Of a DNA stretch of 64,000 nucleotides, positions 42,811-51,363 are shown in pieces (the first letter of the stretch is position 1; each line of letters starts with the position of its first letter). Source of the DNA: Acidobacteriota bacterium (GTDB taxonomy: Bacteria > Acidobacteriota > Terriglobia > Bryobacterales > UBA6623); the NCBI GenBank assembly GCA_016125275.1, contig WGMB01000004.1, forward strand, positions 434,001-498,000, read 5' to 3'. Position numbers and translations under genes: made by a program. The notes beneath the pieces are model-generated. The model saw only the letters and a program-made list of their open reading frames with translations, did not search any database and was not told the origin of the DNA.

Positions 42811-45800
42811 ATGACTACTGTCACAAAGCAAGCGCTTAGCGTCCTTGCGGTTACGGCCATGTTGCTCGTGACGCCTTTTTCCGCTGACGCCCAGACCGCC
42901 GCCACGATCGTCGGCGACGTGACTGACCCGAGCGGCGCCGCCATCCCCGGCGTCGAAATCACCATCACCAATGAAGGGACGGGCGCGGATCGCTCCGTCA
43001 CCACCAATCAAGCGGGGCAATACCGCGTAACGCCTCTCAACCCTGGTTCCTACAGCATCCGCGCCGCTGCGGAAGGCTTCAAGTCGCAGGTTCGGCCCGG
43101 CGTGGTCCTGCAGGTCTCCGCCGTTCTGGACGTCAGCTTCGAGCTCGAGCTGGGACAGGTCAGCGAGACCGTGGAGGTCACCGGCGCTCCGCCGATCCTT
43201 CAGACCGAGGAAGCCTCGGTGGGTAACGTCGTCACCAGCCAAGACCTCAAGAGCATGCCGGTGAATCAGCGCAACTACACCCGGCTGATTCTGCTGATGC
43301 CCGGCACCAGCTCGGTTTCCCGCAGCCAATCGCGCGGGACGGGGCAGTCCGGCACCAACCTCTATTCGGTCAACGGCGGCCGTCCGCAGGATAACAACTT
43401 CACGCTCGACGGCTTTGACTCCAACATGCAGATGATGAACTCGCCCGGCATCTCGCCGCCGATGGACGCTCTGCAGGAGTTCAAGGTCGCTACCAACACC
43501 GGCTCCGAGTTCGGCCGCTCGATGGGCGCGAACGTGTCGATGGTGATCAAATCCGGTACGAACGAGCTCCATGGCACGGTCTATGAGTACTTGCGCAACA
43601 GCACCCTGGACGCCAGCGAGTTCTTCGCCAACCGCAGCGGGCTGCCCAAGACTCCGTTTCGCCTGAACCAGTACGGCGTCGCGGTCGGCGGCCCCATCCC
43701 GGCCGCCAAGAACAAGATGTTCTGGTTCGTGAGCTGGGAAGGCTTCCGGCGCCGCCGCGGCAGCACCCAGGTCGGCAGCGTGCCGACAGCGGACTTCCGC
43801 GATGGCGATTTCTCGGCGCTGCTGAGCCAGAGCACGCCGCGCGTCATCACCGATCCGTTCGACAACGGCAACCCTTTCCCGAACAATGTGATCCCGCAGT
43901 CGCGGATCAACCCGGCGATTCCGACCGCGTTCGACCTCACCACGCCGCTGCCGAACCGCGGGGGCCTGGTCCAGAACTTCATCGGCAACCGCAGCCAAGC
44001 CAACAACCGTGACGGCATCCACTGGCGCTACGACTACAACATCAACGAGAAGAACCTATTCTTCTTCCGGTTCAGCTACCAGAACGCCGACCTCTACAGC
44101 CCGGACTTTCGGCCGAACTTCATCGGCAGCAGCCAGTTCGACATCGTCAACTACGGCGCTTCGCTGACGCACATCTTCAGCCCGACGACGACTCTCGAAG
44201 TCGCCTTCGGAACGAACCAGCCGATCGACCGGGGCATCACCGACAAGGGTGGGCTGACTCGCGCCGACTTCCTGCAGCAGACCGGCCTGAAGATGTACCA
44301 GACCGAGGTGTTCGGCGATCCTCTGGTCAACATCTCCCTCGGCGACTACAGCACCCCCGGCGCCGGCGGCGGCGTGACGGGCGACAACATCTGGCAGTCG
44401 CGCGCCAACCTGAACCTGATCAAGGGCAAGCACTCGCTGAAGATCGGCGGGCAGTATCAGTACCGCAACTTCTTCACCAACACCTCCAACCCGATGGACG
44501 GCAACGCCGTGTTCAACGGCGGCATCGCGGGCTTCCCGATGGCGGACGCCTGGCTGGGCTTCCCGTCCGAAATTCGGCGCGGCCAGGGCAACACCCTGAC
44601 CGACGGCATCGGCCACTTCATGATGGCCCACGTGCAGGACGACTGGCGGCTGAGCTCGAAACTGACGGTCAATCTGGGCTTGATGTACCAGTTCGGCAGC
44701 CGGCCCTATGATTCGAGCGATCGGCTGGGCAACCTCTGGGTGCAGCGCGATCCTTCGAGCGGCGATTACTTCGGCACGCTGCTGTGGTCGACCACCAACC
44801 CGCAGCCGGCTCCTCCGGACGGCCGCTACCCGACCACTCAGGCGCTGCAGACGGACCTGCCGGCCAACCGCGCGGGCTTCGGCCGCTCGCTGGTGCAGTC
44901 GGACTACAACGACTTCGCTCCGCGCGCCGGCATTGCCTACAAGATCAGCGACAAGACGGTGATCCGCACGGGCTTCGGCATCTTTTACAATTCCACCTTC
45001 GTGCAGGAACTGCAGGACCTCCGCAAGTTCTGGCCGTTCACCGTGCAACAGGTGTTCAGCCCCAACCGCGGCGGCTCGCCGGACTTCCCGGTCACCGACG
45101 CGGGCCCGTCCTTCGAGTCCACTTCGGCGATCGGCGGCTGGCCCCAGAACCCGCAGAACCGCTCGCCGTTCGCGTCGCAGTGGAACTTCTTCATCCAACA
45201 CCAACTGCAGCAGGACCTGACGCTGGACATCGGCTACGTCGGTTCCGCCAGCCGCAAGCAGATCGGCTACGCCCCGCTGAACACGGCGCTGACGCCCGGT
45301 CCCGGCGCCATCGGTCCGCGCCGCCTGCTGCCGGCTTTCGGCGACCTCGACGGCGGCTCCAACCAGTTCAGCGGCCAGTACAACGCTCTCCAGGTGAAGC
45401 TAGCCAAGCGCTACTCCAACGGCTTGCAGTTCAACTTCAACTACACCTACCAGAAGTCGCTGGATAACCAGTCGTCGCTGGCCGAGAACCAGAAGACGCA
45501 GAATCCTTATGACCGGCGTAGCGATTGGAGCCGGTCGAGCTGGGACATCAACCACGTGGTCGTCTTCTCGTACGTCTATGAGTTGCCGTTCGGGCAAGGG
45601 CGTCACTTCGGCAGCGCTTGGGGCAAGGGCCTGGATCTGGTGGCAGGAGGCTGGTCGGTCGAGGGCATCACCCGCGTCGACAGCGGCCCGCCGATCATGG
45701 TGTACACCGACCAGGACATCGCCAATACAGGCCGCAAGACGCAACGTGTAGATGCGGTTTCCAACCCGAACAACGGGCCGAAGACTGCCGAGGAGTTCTT

Positions 45801-46083
45801 CAATACAGCCTCCTTCGTGAAGCCGCAGCAGTATACGTTCGGCAACGCGTCGCCTTACATCACCAACGCGGCCAAGATCTTCTCGGTCGACGTGGCGCTC
45901 CAGAAGAAGTTCGCCATCAACGAGCAGCACTCGTTCGAGCTGCGCGGCGAGTTCTTCAACATCGGCAACACGGTGAGCTTCGGCGATCCGCAGGGCAACT
46001 TCAACAACAACGGCTTCGGCCAAGTCAGCAGTCAGCGCGTGGATCCGCGGCAGATCCAGCTCGGTCTGCGCTACCGCTTCTGA
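42811..46083 (+). CDS. TonB-dependent receptor, Oar-like (receptor 3)
   Basis: The 1090-residue product has a Sec signal (cleavage near ADAQ, about residue 27) and a carboxypeptidase regulatory-like domain (about 30-115, IVGDVTDPSGAAIPGVEITI). The plug follows (about 130-270, with LDGFDSNMQMMNSPG), then a beta-barrel ending in Phe (GLRYRF). It stands alone on the plus strand, bounded upstream by the divergent CRTAC1 gene and downstream by a terminator. A ribosome site is poor: AGGGG lies 16 bases before the ATG. Like receptors 1 and 2 it has no SusD partner. Its ligand is unknown. Proximity to the fucosidase unit suggests a glycan, but this is weak. Confidence 0.93.
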   Translation: MTTVTKQALSVLAVTAMLLVTPFSADAQTAATIVGDVTDPSGAAIPGVEITITNEGTGADRSVTTNQAGQYRVTPLNPGSYSIRAAAEGFKSQVRPGVVLQVSAVLDVSFELELGQVSETVEVTGAPPILQTEEASVGNVVTSQDLKSMPVNQRNYTRLILLMPGTSSVSRSQSRGTGQSGTNLYSVNGGRPQDNNFTLDGFDSNMQMMNSPGISPPMDALQEFKVATNTGSEFGRSMGANVSMVIKSGTNELHGTVYEYLRNSTLDASEFFANRSGLPKTPFRLNQYGVAVGGPIPAAKNKMFWFVSWEGFRRRRGSTQVGSVPTADFRDGDFSALLSQSTPRVITDPFDNGNPFPNNVIPQSRINPAIPTAFDLTTPLPNRGGLVQNFIGNRSQANNRDGIHWRYDYNINEKNLFFFRFSYQNADLYSPDFRPNFIGSSQFDIVNYGASLTHIFSPTTTLEVAFGTNQPIDRGITDKGGLTRADFLQQTGLKMYQTEVFGDPLVNISLGDYSTPGAGGGVTGDNIWQSRANLNLIKGKHSLKIGGQYQYRNFFTNTSNPMDGNAVFNGGIAGFPMADAWLGFPSEIRRGQGNTLTDGIGHFMMAHVQDDWRLSSKLTVNLGLMYQFGSRPYDSSDRLGNLWVQRDPSSGDYFGTLLWSTTNPQPAPPDGRYPTTQALQTDLPANRAGFGRSLVQSDYNDFAPRAGIAYKISDKTVIRTGFGIFYNSTFVQELQDLRKFWPFTVQQVFSPNRGGSPDFPVTDAGPSFESTSAIGGWPQNPQNRSPFASQWNFFIQHQLQQDLTLDIGYVGSASRKQIGYAPLNTALTPGPGAIGPRRLLPAFGDLDGGSNQFSGQYNALQVKLAKRYSNGLQFNFNYTYQKSLDNQSSLAENQKTQNPYDRRSDWSRSSWDINHVVVFSYVYELPFGQGRHFGSAWGKGLDLVAGGWSVEGITRVDSGPPIMVYTDQDIANTGRKTQRVDAVSNPNNGPKTAEEFFNTASFVKPQQYTFGNASPYITNAAKIFSVDVALQKKFAINEQHSFELRGEFFNIGNTVSFGDPQGNFNNNGFGQVSSQRVDPRQIQLGLRYRF

Positions 46084-46114
46084 TTCCGATCGGAAGCGCC
46101 TGATCCAAAATGAG

Positions 46115-46140
46115 AGCCCCGCCGGGAGACCGGCGGGGCT
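46115..46140 (+). terminator. Rho-independent-like terminator after receptor 3
   Basis: A perfect 11-base stem, AGCCCCGCCGG (46115-46125) with CCGGCGGGGCT (46130-46140), closes a GAGA loop. It is followed by TCTCTGTTT, a weak T-run. It lies 32 bases after the receptor stop and before the convergent gene ending at 46177, so it probably serves both sides. Confidence 0.8.
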
Positions 46141-46176
46141 TCTCTGTTTCCGGGCGCTGCGAGTGCAGGCGACTTC

Positions 46177-47604
46177 TCAGACGTAGGTCTCGACTTCGTG
46201 GTAGCCGAAGTAGCGCCGCGTCTTGATGATCTCCGCGATCTCCGGCGGCACCATGGACTCCCAGGTCGGATCGCATTCCTTGATGCGGCGCAACACGTCG
46301 CGCGAGAAGATGTGCAGCACGCTCTCGTCGAAGTACTTGAGCGACTTGATGCGGCCCCGGTCGACCAGATGGCCGAACAGCTTGCACATGTCCGGCGGCA
46401 TCACCACGTTTTCGACCGTCTTGAGCTCGCCCGAGGCAGGATCGCGCAGCGGGTAGACGTAGATCCGTAGGTCCTTGGTGAACAGCTTGCCGAAGGCTTC
46501 CAGGATGCCGCCTTCGAGTCTCTGATAGTAGGACTCGTTGAACAGCTCCAGCAGGCTCGACAGGCCCATCGTGAGGGCGATCGGCTTGTTCGTGTAGCGC
46601 GTCAGGTAGGCGGCCAGACGGTAGTACTCGAAATAGTCGGAGATCAGCACCGTCCGTCCGGCGGCGGCGAGCACGTCCGCACGGGCCAGAAAGTCCGACA
46701 GGTCGATGGCCCCGGTCGCCAGGAGATTGCGCATCGTAATCTCCATCAGCTCCACCACTTCGCCGCCTTCCACCTCCGGCTCGTCGCCGAACTGGCGGCT
46801 GGCGCCATTGATCATGTCGAGGTTGACCTTGGTCACCGGCCGAAAGCTGCCCCGCTCGACCAGGATCGGCCGCTTGCGCAGGACTTCCGACGGCTGCAAG
46901 ACCTCGCCCGACGGGCCGAACATGGCCGCCCCGGACAGGCCGAGCTGGACCAGCCGCAGGCTCATCACGCGGTTGTCGACGTGGCGGTACTCGATGCCGG
47001 AGAACTCCACCATGTCGATCTCGATGCGATCGGTGGTCAGGTTGTCCAGTAGCGACTCGAGCAGCAGGTCGGGCTTGTGGTGCAGGAAGAACGCGCCGTA
47101 GAGCAGGTTGACGCCGACGATGCCTAGGGCCTCCTGCTGCAAGGAGTTCTCGTGGTCCAGCATCCGCACGTGGACGGTGATCTGGCTGTTCTCGTCGCGA
47201 GGATGCGCCTGATACTTCACGCCCATCCAGCCGTGGCATTCGTTGGTGCCCTTGAAGTTGCGGGCCGAAACCGTGTCGGCGAAGGCGAAGAAGGCGGTAG
47301 AGTTGCCGCGCGTCTCCTTGAGGCGCTCGATGTTCAACCCGTGCTCGTAGTCGAGCATGGCCTGCAGACGGTCCCGCGAGACGTAGCGCTTGGTTTTGCC
47401 GTAGATGGCGTCGGAGACGGCCATGTCGTAGGCCGACATCGTCTTGGAGATCGTTCCCGCGGCGGCGCCGACCTTGAAGAACCAACGCGCGACCTCTTGC
47501 CCGGCTCCGATCTCAGCGAAGGTACCGTAGCGGCCGGCGTCGAGGTTGATCCGGAGGGCCTTCTGGTGGGTCGAGAGTTTTTGGCGTTCGTCGGAATCGA
47601 GCAT
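46177..47604 (-). CDS. conserved protein of unknown function, 475 aa
   Basis: I recall similar long sequences from varied bacteria, sometimes labelled as nicotinate-nucleotide adenylyltransferase, but I see no nucleotidyltransferase HxGH motif here. The N-terminus (HQKALRINLDAGRYGTFAEIGAGQEVARWFF) and the blocks DTVSARNF and RMLDHENSLQQEALGIVGVNLLYGAF look strongly conserved in type. The protein is soluble, with no signal peptide or membrane segment. The ATG at 47604 has GAGGTGAAG just upstream, while the frame continues far upstream without support. It is single, convergent with receptor 3 and divergent from the S9 peptidase. It may be an enzyme of NAD or nucleotide metabolism, but that rests only on remembered labels. 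Confidence 0.8.
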   Translation of the reverse strand: MLDSDERQKLSTHQKALRINLDAGRYGTFAEIGAGQEVARWFFKVGAAAGTISKTMSAYDMAVSDAIYGKTKRYVSRDRLQAMLDYEHGLNIERLKETRGNSTAFFAFADTVSARNFKGTNECHGWMGVKYQAHPRDENSQITVHVRMLDHENSLQQEALGIVGVNLLYGAFFLHHKPDLLLESLLDNLTTDRIEIDMVEFSGIEYRHVDNRVMSLRLVQLGLSGAAMFGPSGEVLQPSEVLRKRPILVERGSFRPVTKVNLDMINGASRQFGDEPEVEGGEVVELMEITMRNLLATGAIDLSDFLARADVLAAAGRTVLISDYFEYYRLAAYLTRYTNKPIALTMGLSSLLELFNESYYQRLEGGILEAFGKLFTKDLRIYVYPLRDPASGELKTVENVVMPPDMCKLFGHLVDRGRIKSLKYFDESVLHIFSRDVLRRIKECDPTWESMVPPEIAEIIKTRRYFGYHEVETYV

Positions 47605-47820
47605 GAGCTTCACCTCGCCTCGGGATGGCAGGTCGTCCCGTCTGGGGGTTCCATCGACGGCTCCCCCGGCTTCCTCCACCGGGATCGTTGATTTCGGCCT
47701 CGGACGCGGAGGCCGGCCAGGAAGACTACTCAGACTACTACAACCGACGGGGCGCGTCTCGCCTTTCCCCGGGCGTTTGCAGCGCTTCCGTACAGTGGGA
47801 GCCGCTATCATGACCCCTTC

Positions 47821-49692
47821 ATGTCCACTCCCCTGATTCCTCGCGAAACCCTCTTCGGCAACCCCGAGCGCACGAGCCCGCGGCTAAGCCCCGACGCCCG
47901 GCGCTTGGCCTGGCTGGCGCCCGAGGAAGGGACTCTGAACGTGTGGGTGCGCTCGATCGGCGAGCAGGACGACCGGGCCGTGACGCATGATCGCTCGACG
48001 GGCATCCGCCTGTTCTTTTGGGCCCAAGACGCCGATCGGCTGCTCTATCTCCAGGACCGCGACGGCGACGAGAACTGGCATCTCTACGACATCGACCTGA
48101 AGACCGGAGCCGAGCGCGACCTGACCCCGTTCGACAACACGACCGTCGGGGACGTCATCACCGATCCGAATTTTCCCGACCAAGTCTTCGTCGCCCTCAA
48201 CCAGCGCGACCCGCAACTGTTCGACCTGCATCGCGTGGATCTGCGGAGCGGCAAGATCGAGCTGGAGGCGGCCAACCCGGGCGCCTACGTGGGCTGGTTG
48301 GTGGACAACCAGTTCCGGCTGCGCGGCGCCCAGGCGGCCACTCCCGACGGCGGCTTCGAGTTGCTCGTCTCGAAGTCTCCCGGCGGCGCCATGGAGCCGC
48401 TGCTCCAGTGGGGGCCGGAGGACAACGGCGGCGCACACGGCTTTGTTCCCGGCGACGAGGCTCTCTACATCGAAGACAGCCTAGCCGGCGACACTACCGA
48501 GCTCTATGAGTTGCACCTAGCCTCTGGCGAGAGGAAATCGCTCGCCCGCCACGATCAGGTGGATGTCGGTCCGGTCCTGCAGCATCCCACCGAGAGACGC
48601 GTCCAGGCGGTCGGCTTTGCGCTGCATCGACTCGAATGGAAGCTTCTGGATCCGAGCCTGGAGGCGGACTTTGCAGCTCTGGCCCAAACGGCCGACGGCG
48701 AGATCAACGTGGTGAGCCGCGACCGCGACGACCGCCACTGGCTGGTCGCCTTCACCGGGGACGCCGATCCGGTCCGCTACTACGCCTGGGATCGCGAGAA
48801 GCAGGAGGCGATGTACCTGTTCTCCGATCGCCCCGCCTTGCAGGGTCTGCCGTTGGCGGCGATGCAGCCGGTCTCCATCGCCGCGCGCGACGGACTGGGA
48901 CTGGTGGCATACCTGACGGTTCCTGTGGATGTCGAAGCCAAGGACTTGCCGCTCGTACTCAATGTCCACGGCGGCCCCTGGGCGCGCGATGAGTGGGGCT
49001 ACGACCCTGAGGCGCAATGGTTGGCCAATCGCGGCTATGCGGTGCTCCATGTCAACTTCCGGGGCTCCACCGGATTCGGCAAACGCTTCCTCAACGCGGG
49101 TAACCGCGAGTGGGGCGCCAAGATGCACGACGACCTGCTCGACGCCGTCGCTTGGGCTGTCAGCCAAGGGGTGGCGGACCCGCAAAGGGTGGCGATCTAC
49201 GGTGGCAGCTACGGCGGCTACGCGGCGCTGGTCGGCGCGGCCTTCACGCCCGACGTGTTCTGCTGCGCGGTGGATATCGTCGGCCCGTCGAACATCTGTA
49301 CGCTCATCGAGTCGATTCCGCCTTATTGGGCGCCGCTGATGCATCAGTTTCGGGTCCGCGTCGGCGACATCGAGACCGAACGAGAGTTCCTCGAGTCCCG
49401 TTCGCCCCTGTTCCGGGCCGAGGAGATCCGCGTTCCTTTGCTGATCGCCCAGGGCGCCAACGATCCGCGCGTCAAACAAGCCGAGAGCGAGCAGATCGTG
49501 TCCGCCCTGCGCTCCAATGGCAAGGAAGTGGACTACTTGCTCTTCGGCGACGAGGGCCACGGCTTTTCACGGCCGGAAAATCGCATGGCTTTCTACGCGG
49601 AAGCCGAGCAATTCTTGGCGCGGTACTTGGGCGGTCGGGCCGAGCCGCCAAGCTCTGCCGAAGCCGCCCGCTTGGCCGCATTGCGCAAGTAG
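47821..49692 (+). CDS. S9 family prolyl oligopeptidase-type serine peptidase
   Basis: The 623-residue product has an N-terminal beta-propeller (about residues 15-360) and a C-terminal alpha/beta hydrolase domain. The catalytic triad is Ser463 (GGSYGGY), Asp548 (GANDPRV) and His580 (EGHGF), the standard S9C/acylaminoacyl-peptidase layout. The family cuts short peptides, often after proline or at blocked N-termini. There is no signal peptide, so it is probably cytoplasmic. No ribosome site precedes the ATG, but a -10-like TATCAT ends 9 bases upstream (47806-47811), so a leaderless or very short-leader message is possible. It is divergent from the 475-residue gene. Confidence 0.93.
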   Translation: MSTPLIPRETLFGNPERTSPRLSPDARRLAWLAPEEGTLNVWVRSIGEQDDRAVTHDRSTGIRLFFWAQDADRLLYLQDRDGDENWHLYDIDLKTGAERDLTPFDNTTVGDVITDPNFPDQVFVALNQRDPQLFDLHRVDLRSGKIELEAANPGAYVGWLVDNQFRLRGAQAATPDGGFELLVSKSPGGAMEPLLQWGPEDNGGAHGFVPGDEALYIEDSLAGDTTELYELHLASGERKSLARHDQVDVGPVLQHPTERRVQAVGFALHRLEWKLLDPSLEADFAALAQTADGEINVVSRDRDDRHWLVAFTGDADPVRYYAWDREKQEAMYLFSDRPALQGLPLAAMQPVSIAARDGLGLVAYLTVPVDVEAKDLPLVLNVHGGPWARDEWGYDPEAQWLANRGYAVLHVNFRGSTGFGKRFLNAGNREWGAKMHDDLLDAVAWAVSQGVADPQRVAIYGGSYGGYAALVGAAFTPDVFCCAVDIVGPSNICTLIESIPPYWAPLMHQFRVRVGDIETEREFLESRSPLFRAEEIRVPLLIAQGANDPRVKQAESEQIVSALRSNGKEVDYLLFGDEGHGFSRPENRMAFYAEAEQFLARYLGGRAEPPSSAEAARLAALRK

Positions 49693-49815
49693 ATCCCTTT
49701 GTAAAGCTTCTGCAAACTGCGACCGGGCGACGGAACGCTCCGGCGGGCCCGGGCCGTCTTCTCCTCAAACAGGCTGAAATTGTCGGCTTGGTCCCTGGCG
49801 GTATTTCGCGGGAAT

Positions 49816-49848
49816 CCTCGACGTTCGAGGCCTGCGAAGCACGTTCGC
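49816..49848 (+). promoter_or_regulatory. paired short inverted repeats in the leader of the dioxygenase gene
   Basis: Two perfect repeats lie side by side: CCTCGA-CGT-TCGAGG (49816-49830) and TGCGAA-GCACG-TTCGCA (about 49833-49849). They stand directly before the AGGAG ribosome site. A weak promoter (TTGTCG at 49780, TATTTC at 49802) lies upstream. They could be operators or leader hairpins. Confidence 0.35.
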
Positions 49849-49865
49849 AAGTGTAGGAGTTGCTT

Positions 49866-51302
49866 ATGTCTCAACCATTGCCGACTCGCGTCGGCCGCCG
49901 CAAAGCTCTGTGGGTGCTGGGCGGAACCGGAGCCTCGCTCGTCCTCCTCGGAGGCGCCGGCGAACAGTCCGCCGTCGCCCAGACCTTCGACTGCATCCTC
50001 TCCCCCGAGATGACCGAAGGACCGTACTGGGTCGATGAGAGGCTGAATCGATCCGACGTCCGCAGTAATACGTCTACCGGCGCCGTCAAGGCCGGCGTTC
50101 AGCTCGACTTGGCCATCACGGTGCAGCAGATCGACGGCAACGGTTGCGCCGTCCTGCCCGGAGCCTACGTGGATATCTGGCACTGCGACGCCGGCGGCCT
50201 GTACTCCGACGTCTCTGCCAACAACACCGTCGGGCAGAACTTTCTGCGCGGCTACCAGATCACCGACGAGAACGGCGTGGCTCGCTTCACGACCATCTAC
50301 CCGGGCTGGTACAGCGGGCGCGCCGTCCACATCCACCTGCGCGTGCGTACGTTCAACGGAACCACGCGGCTGGACCAGTTCACCTCGCAGTTGTTCTTCG
50401 ACGACACCCTGACTGACACGGTGTTCCAGCAGTCGCCGTACAACACCCGCGGCTCCCGCAACACCCGCAACGCCAACGACAACATCTACAACGGCCAGAC
50501 GCGGACGCTAATGACGCTGACGCAGACGGATTCCGGTTATCAGGCGACCATGAACGTCGGCGTGGACCTGACCGCACCGCCCGCTTCGATTCCGGCCGTC
50601 ACGGCCGGCGGCGTGGTGAGCGCCGCCAGCTACGAGGCCGGCGTATCGCCGCAGGGCTTCGTCAGTATCTTCGGACAGAACCTGGCCACGACGACGCGGG
50701 CCGTCGCCGACTCGGATCTGATCAACGGCAGCTTGCCGACGACGCTCGGCGGCACGAGCGTACAGATCAACAACAAGGCGGCATTTCTCTACTACATCAG
50801 CCCCTCGCAGTTGAACGTCCAGGCGCCGGCGGACGACAGCGTCGGCTCCGTGCCGGTGTCGGTCACCACCGCCAGCGGCACGTCGGCGTCGTCCTCGGTC
50901 AACATGCAGACCCTGTTGCCGGGCTTCTTCCTCATCTCCGGCTACGTGGCGGCCGTGCGCTCGGACGGCGTGATCGTGACGGGGACGGCCTCGACGGCTT
51001 CCGGCACGACACAGGCGGCCAAACCGGGCGACGTACTGCAACTCTATGGGACGGGCTTCGGGCCGACCGAACCGGCTGTCGCGCCGGGGCTGGTCTTCGA
51101 AGGCAGCTACCCGTTGACGAGCTCCGTATCGGTAACGATCGGCGGCATGGACGCCCCGGTTTCCTACGCCGGGTTGGTGGCGACCGGCCTGTACCAGTTG
51201 AATGTCACGATTCCCAACCTCGGCGACGGCGACCATGAGGTGATCGCCACTGTCGGCGGAGTCGGTTCGCCCGCAGGGCCGCTGCTGAAAGTCCAAGCCT
51301 GA
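49866..51302 (+). CDS. exported intradiol ring-cleavage dioxygenase fused to a Solibacter-type C-terminal domain
   Basis: The 478-residue product has a twin-arginine signal (GRRKALWVLGG, hydrophobic to about residue 38). Residues ~45-235 form an intradiol dioxygenase domain with the full Fe(III) ligand set Tyr113, Tyr149, His155 and His157 (GWYSGRAVHIHL). Residues ~250-478 match the Solibacter C-terminal domain (TIGR03437-like), with VSAASYEAGVSPQGFVSIFGQNLA, YISPSQLNVQAP and LQLYGTGFGPTEPA. The enzyme part should open a catechol-type ring between the hydroxyls; the added domain may bind a surface or glycan. The ATG at 49866 has AGGAG 6 bases upstream. Extracellular members of this family exist, but the fusion is unusual. 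A possible substrate is a plant or humic aromatic, which is a guess. Confidence 0.9.
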   Translation: MSQPLPTRVGRRKALWVLGGTGASLVLLGGAGEQSAVAQTFDCILSPEMTEGPYWVDERLNRSDVRSNTSTGAVKAGVQLDLAITVQQIDGNGCAVLPGAYVDIWHCDAGGLYSDVSANNTVGQNFLRGYQITDENGVARFTTIYPGWYSGRAVHIHLRVRTFNGTTRLDQFTSQLFFDDTLTDTVFQQSPYNTRGSRNTRNANDNIYNGQTRTLMTLTQTDSGYQATMNVGVDLTAPPASIPAVTAGGVVSAASYEAGVSPQGFVSIFGQNLATTTRAVADSDLINGSLPTTLGGTSVQINNKAAFLYYISPSQLNVQAPADDSVGSVPVSVTTASGTSASSSVNMQTLLPGFFLISGYVAAVRSDGVIVTGTASTASGTTQAAKPGDVLQLYGTGFGPTEPAVAPGLVFEGSYPLTSSVSVTIGGMDAPVSYAGLVATGLYQLNVTIPNLGDGDHEVIATVGGVGSPAGPLLKVQA

Positions 51303-51363
51303 GCGTCATAGCAGCGAACAAAGGTCCGAAAAGCCCGGTTCGCTGGCGTAGACTGGGGCAACG

